A stretch of DNA of 64,000 nt from Albula goreensis (taxonomy: Eukaryota; Chordata; Actinopteri; Albuliformes; Albulidae): assembly GCA_022829145.1 (NCBI GenBank), contig CM040741.1, positions 37,618,534-37,682,533 on the forward strand, given 5' to 3'. The notes under the pieces were generated by a model. That model saw only the letters and a list, made by a program, of their open reading frames with translations, was not told where the DNA came from and did not search any database. This document shows positions 48,088 through 59,300 of the stretch, in pieces (within the stretch, counting starts at the first letter, position 1; each line of letters begins with the position of its first letter). The position numbers were made by a program, and so were the translations under genes.

Positions 48088-48570
48088 CAGTGCATTCGTT
48101 TTTACGCGAACTTAAAATACGCCAATTGGCTTTAACGCCACTTGGAACACGATTCAAAAATTATCGCTTTACGCGACATTACGCACTTTCACGTGAGTGG
48201 TTTTTTTTTTTTTAAATAATATTATTTAATATTAATTTTTAATAATATTTGAATTAGCAAAGGAAATTATGAGCAGTATTTAAAGTAGTGTACAGCATTT
48301 ATTTAGCAGAAATGTAATTATATACTGTACCATTAGCATTATCCGATATCCCCATTACCAATACGATATCCTCTCTCTCTCTCATAGATTCCCACTATTT
48401 CTTGCTATTTTTTTTAATGAATTTTCTAAGTTAGTCGACGTTACACAACCGCAGAACGCATACTGAGCATTTCCATTAATTTAAATGGGGATATATGACT
48501 TGAATTACGCCATTTTGCTTTACACAAGCCTTTTCAGGACCACATCTTCGTGTAAAATGCGAATGCACTG
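48088..48570. mobile_element. MITE-like DNA transposon, ~483 bp
   Basis: The left end CAGTGCATTCG.TTTTACGCGAA and right end TTCGTGTAAAATGCGAATGCACTG are inverted repeats of about 24 bp with few mismatches. The interior is non-coding and partly AT-rich. A TA precedes the left end, but TT follows the right end, so the target-site duplication is not exact. The TIR style suggests a Tc1/mariner-Tigger-type non-autonomous element. Confidence 0.7.
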
Positions 48571-48916
48571 TTCTTCCTTTTATGATTCCGATACCTGGCA
48601 TTGAAATACATTCCTGAGAATTTATTATAATGAGTAAATCAATTGTATTCCAGTAATTTTTATTGAAAGTATCAATTTCAGTTATTTTTACTGACCGCAA
48701 TTAATATTGCTTACTGCAGTCTCCTGCTGGGAAATATTTAGCATTGTCTTGTCTTGACTGTATTGAAAGGAAATACTTGTAAACAGAAATTCATATGTAA
48801 AAATGTATTTGTTATATATATATATATATTTGTGTTTTATTTCTTTTCTTGTTATTGTTGATGACTTATTTTATATTATGTACTACATTGAGAAGCTATG
48901 AATTTTTTAAATACAC

Positions 48917-48922
48917 AATAAA
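48917..48922 (+). terminator. Candidate polyadenylation signal AATAAA
   Basis: The canonical hexamer is followed within about 30 nt by T-rich sequence. It would give the ARID transcript a 3' UTR of about 1.5 kb. Another AATAAA is present near 49047. Confidence 0.4.
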
Positions 48923-49136
48923 AGTGAAAGCTTACAAATTTGTCACATTTATTTTTTAATGACAAATTGTCAGTCCTAAAAACATTGACTCTTGTAAATC
49001 TTCTGACCTCATGTAAATACACTGAATTTGGATGTAACCTTACACACAATAAAGTCTCAAACGTAAGATATTTTTGTTTATGCTTTATCATTTTCGTCCA
49101 TGTCATCATTTTCTCCCTTTCATGCTAATCACATAA

Positions 49137-49179
49137 TAATAACAATAATAATAATAATAATCATCATCATCATCATCTG
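49137..49179. repeat. (AAT)n/(ATC)n microsatellite
   Basis: A short AAT run passes into a CAT/ATC run. Confidence 0.9.
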
Positions 49180-49886
49180 TTCAGATAGACTTAAGGCAGT
49201 AACAACATCTGTTCCTCGTAGCCATTGACAGGACAGCAGGTGACATTGTTATTTTGGACATGCAAGGATGTCCACATATGATGGTACTACTTAAAAGGAC
49301 ATGCTCAAAAAACGTAATGGATGTTATTTTGCTTTTTCTGTGGAAGCTGCCAAGCTTACCTGCTCACAAAAAAATAAATAAATAAATACACAATCAAAAA
49401 GTTCGTACTTTTTCTTTTATAGATGAACAATTCCTGCAGAATGTCTAAAATTTATTTCTCATTATATTATTCACAAGCAAATTATGCATTATATTTTGTC
49501 ACAGCTTTCTATATAAAATATACAATTCATTCTAAATCTGTATTAAACCAGAAAAAAACATTGATTTAGCTATACAGCCAGCTACATAAGTCACAACTTT
49601 TTATGTATTGGGGTGTAAAGATACATCACACCTACTTAAGGTTGGACTTCAGGTTTGGCCTTCATTTCATTCAGCTATGTATTTGTTTTTGCCAGAAAGT
49701 GTCACACAGAGACTACAGTTATGCATCCATATCATTATATGTCCATAATTAATGTACTGTTTGTCACAGTTGGGAGCAGGTTAATCCAGATACTTCTTGG
49801 ATTAGACAGACTAAAGATGGTAAGATTTATGTCCTTTCAAGGAAACCCTGCAACTGAAGAAACAGGAATGCTATCTGGAAGTACAA

Positions 49887-49902
49887 GGACGAAAGAAAGA
49901 AA

Positions 49903-49958
<56 letters not shown>

Positions 49959-49990
49959 AAAAGAAAGAAAGAAAGACAGAAAGAAAGAAA

Positions 49991-50042
<52 letters not shown>

Positions 50043-50043
50043 A
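49887..50043. repeat. (GAAA)n polypurine tract
   Basis: About 155 bp of GAAA repeats with a few AAAAG and GACA interruptions form an almost pure purine strand. The tract generates Lys/Glu/Arg and Phe/Leu/Ser repeat ORFs on the two strands that are not genes. Confidence 0.97.
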
Positions 50044-53000
50044 ATCAATTTTGTGTCACAAATGTTACATTTTTACATGCAAAACCTGGGACATTGTTTC
50101 ATAATTGCATTTTTTTCTTTGGAGTGATAATACATAATTTTACCATTTCTGTACTGGGAGAACAGCAATACAGAAAGCTTTTGAAATATGTTAGCAGCTC
50201 CTCCAATGTGTACCTTTACAAACAAGCATTGGCTATAAAACATCTCTTATGGCAGAAACATATTCATAATTAGTACTGGCCATTCGTTGGGGCAGGTTTA
50301 TTTTGATTTTAGTTAAGTTAGATCCAAACAGCCCTGCACCAAGAGTTGTTTACAACTGTGCTGACTGGTTTGTAACATGAAGTAGCATACAGGCACTTGC
50401 GTCATGCACCAGTTTTAGTATTCCCACAAATGATCAGGTGTTTGCCACAGGAATTCTACAAACATGTCTGCAAATGTGTTCTGTTCTATTCCTGATCTGC
50501 ATTCCCCCATGTCACAATGTTCAGCTCTTTGAGAAAACGTGTCCTTTTTGAAGTTTTGCAGCACTGGGAACTAATGACTGGTCATTCTGAGTTTTATTAA
50601 CATAACTGAGAGACGTCAGTGTTTGAGCAGTGAGTATAAAAGTGGTATATAGAGGGATCCCTGGCCTTGTAGCTAGTCATACTGATTGATGATAGATGTA
50701 AAAAGGGTTCTTAATTTAAAACGGAACCTATGACTGTTAGACAATCAGCTTTGTGATGTCTTCAGTCTTATGATCCAAATAGTTAGAAATACATTTTTGT
50801 TTGATGGTCGGTTGGTGTGACTAACCATACGAAACTGCTGTTGTACTCAATGTGACAAACCTGCCTGTCCTACAGGACTCATGGAAATCCAAAGCCACCT
50901 ATAAGTGGTACCTGGCTTACAAACACCCCAGAAACACTCTGTACTGTGGTTTGAGTTCCAGCTGACCTTGTTTGGACCAGAAAAACTGTTGGAGCAGTAG
51001 GTACAAATGAGCTTTGATTCATTTCTTTAAAAAAGATACTACACTCATCACAAGAACAGGTACTTCATCTACTTTTCTTATCATTCTCTTCATCATTCAG
51101 TGACTCTGAATTTCCTATGAAGGATGATAAATTATTAGGTCGTCATAATAATTGTGGGTATAACATAACAGGTGTGCAACTGTTGAGTCTTTGCCTCCTG
51201 ACATTAGCTTAAAGTAATGCTTGGGGACACATAAGCTCTGATGTAGAAAGCTTAAATATCAAAACCATTCACTTGATTTTGCACTATTTAGTGTACATAA
51301 AATGTTATCTAATTAAATGTTAACATAAAATTGCCAGTCCTACAGCTTCAGATCCCTGACATTTAAAATGCTTCATTGGACATCAGACCTGATGCAAGCT
51401 AGGGCTGTCTGAGCTGAATTTCCTGTTGCACAGGTTAGTAATACAGTATTAGGAGTTTGCCTCAATGACTGTCTTCCCTTTGACTCTGCTGTTGCATTAC
51501 CAATACAGTATTCCAATAGTTTAGCATAAATTCATTGGAAGTCATCACATCCCTACAGCGACATAAGTATTCACCCAAGATGTGAAACTTGGAGGATGAG
51601 TTTTGTATGGTAATTGATATACCGATATTCACCCACAGTTTTTAATTTAATACATAAATCAACCTCTGTAAAGGATTCATTCCAAAAAACTCTTGTGATT
51701 ATTTAGGGTAGGAGTTAAACATTTCGGAATACTAGCATGCCCATCTGTATAAAACTAATTAGGATGGAGACCCTAGTCTCTTTAAAAAAGACCAAGTTGT
51801 TGGAAAATCTGGTTTATAGCAAAATGCTTGTACAAGACAAAAGCTGAGGTAAACATCACCTCTTTTGGAACTTTTTCACATATATTTTTTTTTAAATTAA
51901 GACAATGAATGGTCAGCTGGGACAGACCAGTAACAGTTGTTTTCAGTCTGGACAGAGGACTGTGGAACTGCTAACCTCACTAAGATCAAAATAGTGGTAC
52001 GTTCGTATAGTACATCAGCATAAATAGGATTGAATCAGTAGGTGATTGGCTTGAAAGAATGTTGACAATCTTACTGACAAATTTCCCTCTATGGTATGTA
52101 TGTATACGAAAGTGAACTGGGACAAGGCAGTGACAGGCAAGCTCCTCTAAAAACATACATGGTATTGTATAAACATCAATAACATGCACTGGTATGATAA
52201 TCGTAAGTATTATGTGTCTGGTTGCTGCTTTTATAAATGTCACAGTTTCTGTGTTTAAATCAGTCTTGAAGGTTGTAGGGCTTTCTCAGCCAACTGTGGG
52301 TCAAATTGGCTGAAAATGCACAACATATGACACAAACACAAACCAGGTTTGCCTACGTCTTAATATTTAATATAGGAGACTCAATGTGTAATTTTTATGT
52401 CTCTAAACAGCCACCTCAAACTCGAGTGGCACCTACATTAGAGAATTAGTAACAGACCATTGATTTAATAGCAAACAGCCTCCCTGACATTAAACCACAG
52501 CACAAACAGGACTTTTTTATGCTCATAGTTGTTAATATTTGCTCCCATGTGTGTATTATTATCTGGGATCAATGACCTCATGCCTGATACCAAAAGCTCA
52601 CTAAAGTTTTGTTTTAATTAGACTTTTAATACTGAATTCTTCAAAATTTTCTTACCAAGCCTCACCACTTAAGACAAAGGCTGGCATTCAATCAACACTT
52701 GGCCTTAACATTGGCACACAAGTAAATGCAAGTACATGCCAACGAATGTTATGCATGTGTTATGCAATGTTAAATGAATCATGGCCAGTATTTTCCCCAA
52801 AATATTTAGTGTCTTTTGTACATGAAAGAATTACACCTTATTAATAGAAAACACCTGTTATAGCATATTATGAGAGACTGTGCACAGTGATGACTCAAGA
52901 GTCTACAACGCTCAAGGAAGGTGCCTAAAAAGGGGACTTATTTTCTGATGTGAAATTACACTTTTCAAAACCAGTGACAAGTAGTTATCTGAGATTTTGC

Positions 53001-55790
53001 TAAAGAAACATTATAATTATGGGATTAAAATCTCCGTTTTGACATTTGACAACTATTGAGTGTGAGAATCAAGACAGGAGAATGTATTTTTATCAAGGGT
53101 AGCTGTGTAAAAAGAAATTATATGATCAAATTACAATAACATTTCTACACCTGGAATTCTAGAAATTAGCTTTGGGTAAGACTTTTGAACAATGGGCATT
53201 ATCTGTATCACATGTATTTTGAAAGTCCCACCAGATGAGGAATAACGACACTAATCCTTACAGATAATCTTCTCGCAGGTACACGAGTTTAGCATCTGAG
53301 CAGGTAAAACCTGTTAAACTGCCAATGGCTTGTATTTGGTAGTTTTGGATGTTATTTTAGGTAATAAAAGTTGCCGTAAGAATTATCAAAAGTTTCTGAG
53401 ACAGAAACAATGGGACTTGTGTAAGTCGTATAAATCAGGGTACAAAAGCAGTATTGTTATTGTGTGCCAGTTGACACACGGCGCCAACCCAAAACCAACA
53501 CTCACATATTTGGAATAGGTGTTAATTATATAAGATTGGTTTATGATGACTAAGTTGAAAGACATGCATTAAGCATCACAAAAGGACCTCAGAACCACAT
53601 GTTGGCTGAGTCTGATAATTAATTATGATCTCTTCAATTTATTTCCAACATCAATTCATGGTTAGCATTTTTCCCAGAGTGTGACAATTAAGGGGAGGTA
53701 CTTACCTGAAACAGGAAAAAACAGCTAAATATAGCAGTAGTCAATACACAGTCACATACCAGGTCTTGTCAGCGTAAAACTTTTAAATGAGTTTAATATT
53801 AATTGTTACACTTTACTACCTCTCATTATCATTTGCACATGCAAACAGCTTGCTGACAAAATGCTAGCATTACAACATTAACTGTCAGGCTAATCCATCT
53901 CAAAGGTTACCACACTGTATTATTCTGTTGAAAGACCATGACATCATAGCTGTATTTATACAAAAATCCAACTACGCAAAATTGCTTAAATGACAAAAAA
54001 GAGTTAGGTGAAGATAGTTAGATTACAAAACTTTACAGTAAGAAATTCTGCTTTACGCCATTCGTGTTTTACTTTAGGTTAAAGTTAGGAGGGCCCTGTA
54101 AAACTCTTGAGAAACAGATCATTTTGCAATACTTTCAGTCCCTGGAACTGTGGGCTCCACGGTTCTGGACCTGAGTGGTGAACTGCACATGTCTGCAATG
54201 AATGCAGCACAATAACCTGACCGATCGTGCTCTTGAAAGCGAAAACATTGTACTTGTACAGGATTGTGTATTACGCCTTATCTACAGACCGTTCTGCACC
54301 TTTCCACCAACCGCTCGATACAGGAAATGTATTTATTCAGTTTGTTTGCTTTTAAGTTATACCAACTGCACCGAATAAATACATAGTACAGAGGGTAAAT
54401 ACCCCTGTAAAGCACCATACTCTGAAAAGTGATCTCCCCTGAAGGTGTGCAGTAGGGACATGGCTGACTTGTCAGGGAACTGCAAGTATGTACAATGAAA
54501 TCCTAGATGCGGTGCCACACCCGTTAGATCACAAGGTTCTACTTAATAATTTTAGTACACATCCAGCTGTATAATGTGAATATAATACACTATGAACATC
54601 CATAAGCTATGAAAGTTGGCCTGGATCAGGGTGTCTGTTCAACAAATAAATAATGTAAATAAATAATTATTTGCCACCAGCCTGCACAAACTACCCTGTA
54701 TGCCCAATGTCATTTCTGCAGGACGTAGCTTTCTTTCTGCACAGGAATGTGCAGATGTACAGATCAGCCTGCAGCTGACACGAGGCAGAAGGCATGCTGG
54801 GAACTGAGGGCTGCGGGTTAACCGCTTGCATAAGAGAGAGTTCCTCATGTGAGGCACAGCTAAAAAGACCTGTAACTCCCAAAATAAATGGGACCTGGAT
54901 GGATAGCCACTTGCTATGCTAATTCTGCTCAGTCTACTTCTCAGAATGTCCCCGCTCACTTGCTGCTCAATGCAGGGATCCACAAAACCAGCAAGACAAC
55001 GAGAGAATGCTGATCCCAAATACTGATGAGCATATACAGTAGTACATACATGAGGATATGATGATATCAAATTAATTTAAGCTTAACTATCGGTACAATT
55101 TATAATTCACTTGCCAGGCTTTAAAATATCTTTAAAAAGTACATATGTATAATAAAAAAAAAAACATGGAGAGTATCATAGCATTACCGGTACTTTTCTA
55201 GATTTGATCTGAATTGACCTAATTCATTTTTATTTCTGGCAAATTGATCTAATCGTTTTACTTGTACATGTCATGTACCAAGCAACATTCCTCTCAGCTA
55301 CCAGACTCGGCTACCAGATTCTGCAGATTGTGTTGGTTACCTGTTTGCTAGGGAAGCCCTTTGAAGGAGATGTTTAAATGTGCTGTCTGAAAACTTAAGT
55401 TGATCAATAGGCGCTGGGCTTGTACTGAGACTACAAACTGCTCCTTTTCTCCCTGCAGATTCTGGGAAGAGCGAAGCACCCAGGAAAGAGGCTATTAGGA
55501 GGCAGAATAAAAAATTACTGTAAAGTACATCTGTATTGACAGGTCTCCTGCCTTGTAATACACAATACATTTAGCTTTTTTTCTCTTTAACACAAAGACC
55601 ACAGTGAAGGTCATTACAAAGTATTTCAAATATTCAATAAAAACCTTTTAAAAAAAATGTCTTGCATGCTTCACTTGGACATCCTAAGCTCTTCTTCACC
55701 TTGACAGCATGTAGCATGGGAACAGTGAGGAGAGATTTGGGGTTGGTCATATGCCTCACCCTTTGGCATAGGGGTAGACTGTGGTGGGCG
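50044..55790. other. Intergenic region between convergent genes
   Basis: No coding exon was recognised. A 143-codon minus-strand frame at 54639-55070 has no recognisable motif, no start context and no splice partners. A weak minus-strand polyadenylation word (AATAAA complement, 55229-55234) could serve the gene to the right. Confidence 0.6.
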
Positions 55791-56344
55791 CTACACCTGA
55801 GTCTGCAGCCAGGTGCGTGGGTCCAGCTTGGCCCGTAGGTTACCGATGCTGCGGCGGCCGGGGGCAGAACGGGGAGGGAATGGGGCGGAGTCTGACTCGG
55901 GGGTGGTGCTGCCTTCGCTGGAGCTGTTACTGTAGGTGGAGGCGGAGGCGGAGCTGGGGCGGGACAGGCCCGCCTCCGAGGCTTGTGAGGGAGGGGCCTG
56001 GCACTGGCACTGGAGGTCTCCGTACCCCCTGCCCTGCAGACTGCTGAGTTTGGCGTCTAGGGAGAGGGTGCGGGGGCGACAGCGGGGCTGAGCTTCGGGC
56101 CGGCCACGGCGGGAGCAAGGCCCGTCATTCTCGGAAGACCGGGGGGCGGACCGGGGGCACCGTGGGCTGCGGGGGGCTCGGCATTGGGGACGGGGGCTGC
56201 GTTCGGCCGCTTGGTGATTCGGGGCCTCATCAAACACGGATGTCCAGTGAGTGGGATGGCTAAGCTGGCCACGCAACTCAAACTCCTGCATGTGTCTCTT
56301 CAAGATGTCCGTCACAGCTCCAAGGTCATCACTGGTGTCAATAA
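55791..56344 (-). CDS. Unidentified minus-strand gene, terminal exon
   Basis: Acceptor CTCTTTGCAG, then VIDTSDDLGAVTDILKRHMQ EFELRGQL, a PTHWTSVFDE segment, then a GC-rich Arg/Pro/Ser stretch. It includes TLSLDAKLSSLQGRG and a Ser-rich STYSNSSSEGST run, and ends RRSIGNLRAKLDPRTWLQTQ-V. The frame is open for 184 codons, GC content is much higher than the surroundings, and the exon is in phase with the 56919-56967 exon. Confidence 0.85.
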
Positions 56345-59300
56345 CTGCAAAGAGGCAAGAATATATCCTTAATAAACATGGCAATCCAATCCCTTGACAA
56401 CGAAATGGGGGTAGAATCAGTATGCAGCCACTGCAACAAACAAATATCCCAACCTATATTAAACTATAATCATACACAGTCACCAGCTCTGGATCCATAC
56501 GGCCATGTGAATACATAAATGGCATTACATATTCTGCTATACTTGGTATGTAGATATTAAAGAGAGTAGGAAAAATGCCAAGATGACAAATCTCTCCTCC
56601 CAGCAGTGTCATAGTTTGCACTTTGACAATGAAGAGTGCCACAATTCAGATCAGTCACACCACATTACATTGCCTCAGTACTGGTATTTCTGACACTATT
56701 TGCATATACATACCATAGGATTAAAAATAATTGATTTGCTTCCATTTTAAAAGTAATTGCAATTCCACATGTACTCCTGTAAACACAAAGGGCTCAGCAT
56801 ATGCAATAAATGGCAGTTTTTATAAAAACTATATGAGGCAGCAAGTGAGTGGAACCTTCAGCACTTAGTAAAATGTTTTACATCAGGTCTCAATCAAAGA
56901 CCAAAGAAAAGAGCTCACCTCTGTATTTACGGTAACATATGAGCCATAACTTTACAGCTTCCAGTGCCTCTTGGCAATATACTTTAATATTGACTTATGT
57001 AAGTCAGTCATACTTCAAACAATAACATATCTCAAATTCTTACTGCCATTGAAATTAACTTTCACATCCACAGTAAAACAAACATTACTTTTAAGAGTGG
57101 CATGGGGATTATGTGGTAGTGTTTACTTGTTCATAAACATACAGTATTATCATGTTGATCAAGTGAACAGAAAAAAAATCTCTTTTAGCAATCCCAATGT
57201 ACCATTTTAAATCTCAATAAGTCATCTTGGGTTATCATTATAAGTGGACGGAGTGTGCCCTCATAGCTTGGCACCACCAGTGTCTGTGCCCAGCAGGCGC
57301 CACCTCCCCCTCGCCACCAACGAGACAGCAGCGATGCAGAGCTGAACTGGTTCGCTGGCAGGTTTCACAACTGACAAACCCATGGCAGATCTGTATGAGG
57401 AAGTGTCTCTTGCGTCTGGGATCTCTGATCGGCAGCATTCCGGAATATTTCACAGATTGTTATTACGGTTATTGTGACTATAGAAACTAGCAGATCGCCC
57501 ACACCTGGATAGTTGTGGGGGTGGATATGCCTGGGGACCACAACCAGGATCTCACGGGAGTGGCTCTATACAATAAACCCAAAGGGTGAGGAAGTACCTT
57601 CAAACAACTGTACCTTTGGACATGGTCTCAGTTTCCATGGGTAAAACTGAAAACACTCCAACCATGAATTAAACACACAGGGTTGCAATGGACATGAGCC
57701 AGGCCGTGAGCTTCAGTGCCAAAGATGGAGTCAACCTGTTGGCTAGTATCTGTGCAACCAAGAAAAACAAGATGACAAGATAGAGTGGACTCATGGCTGC
57801 ATTCTGCCTCTTTATCGGCCTGCTCTCTGCGTTTTGGCTACATCGCGGGCTTGGCTCCAACCCTAACCTGACCTTTCTGTTGCGCAACTGTTGTAACACA
57901 AGAGCTCCTTGATCATCTGCATCACACGGAGTACACTGACATGGATTACGGTGTTTGCCACCCAGTGCATTTGCACACATGAGCACAGAGAACACCTGAT
58001 GCTTGAAATGCTTTTGCAATAAAGTAGCTTTGACCTTGTTGGCTGGGAAACAATTTCAGCGTTGTCTGCAAATAAGGCCTACTGGTCTGCCCTGGTGAGG
58101 TATACAATGGTATACATTGTATAGAAGCTTGGCACCCAATTCATTAAACAAAGTTCTTAAACATCATTAACAAGGTGGATGACAGTTACATCCATCAGGT
58201 TTTCAATGGCTGAGCCATTCCATCAGTAGCACAGTTGCCCTAAAGACTAAAGGTCTGTTCAGAACACGGCAGGTTCACTAGAGTGTTATAATATGGACCT
58301 GTTTTGGCAAGGGAACACACTTTTGTGTGGATTCGCTTGCCAAATCATGAGAAAATCATTATCGTAACTGACAGAGCCCATGTCACACAAGCCTGATCGT
58401 TGTTGTAATAAAGGAAATGAGTTTGATATCACTCTGATTATTCCAGTCCAGTCACTGTGACTTGACACACGCCATGCTCCCAGAACTACTGTGTCTACAA
58501 TGGTGGCAGTATCAGACGTTACATCGAACTGAACAGTGCCTCTTCAAAGATGAACACTGAAGTCCTAGCTCAAACCTACTCTCCTGCACACTGTATTTTC
58601 TCAAATGTGGAGAAGAGGAAAAATATCAATTCAGTGTGTGAAAGATATACAGTAAATCACAAAGCAACACTTCAGATCTGGGCCTTTTAACAGAAGCATA
58701 TCAAATGTAACCACTACTTATAGTGTACACTACAGGGTTTCAAAACCTGAGGGCCATAGATGGGGGTAACCACTTTGTACCCATTAAACAACCTGCAGTG
58801 ATTCAACCTTAATTGTTGTTATTTCAATCCTTAACCTCCAGATGTCCCTACAAGCACTCAATCTGCATAGTCAGGTGCCTAATTACACAACTGAGTGAAT
58901 ACATGTAGCATTTATAAAACAATCAGCAGGCCCTATACTGTAAAAGTTAACTAAAGGGAAATAAGCACTAGTAGAACATAACATACACGCTATCAAAGGT
59001 ATGTCAGTGAACGAGTGAAACGAGTGAAACAACTGCTTGGTACAGTAAATACATCAATATTTATTTTGCAATTTAACAGCACATCCATTGCAAACATTGC
59101 TATCACATGTCCTATTTTGTACTTAATTAGTGGCAATTACTTTATTAAGGTACATTATTGGTTTAAGTGCCAAATTGCCAAATGAATGTAAATGTGTTTA
59201 CTTATTTTATTTTTTTTTACCAACTTTTCCCCAAAAACAAATAGTAATCGGATGATTGTCTCCTCTGTTTTTCTTGGACAAGTATGTTTTGTTTTGTCCT

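Larger units (their letters stand above)
47404..48940 (+). other. Probable 3' UTR and flank of the ARID gene
   Basis: AATAAA-type signals occur early (about 47460) and at 48917-48922; either could end the transcript. The longer choice would include the MITE at 48088-48570 in the 3' UTR. Confidence 0.45.

Noticed and set aside
54639-55070. 143-codon minus-strand ORF
   Set aside because: No start context, domain, splice signals or resemblance; sits in repeat-prone intergenic DNA.
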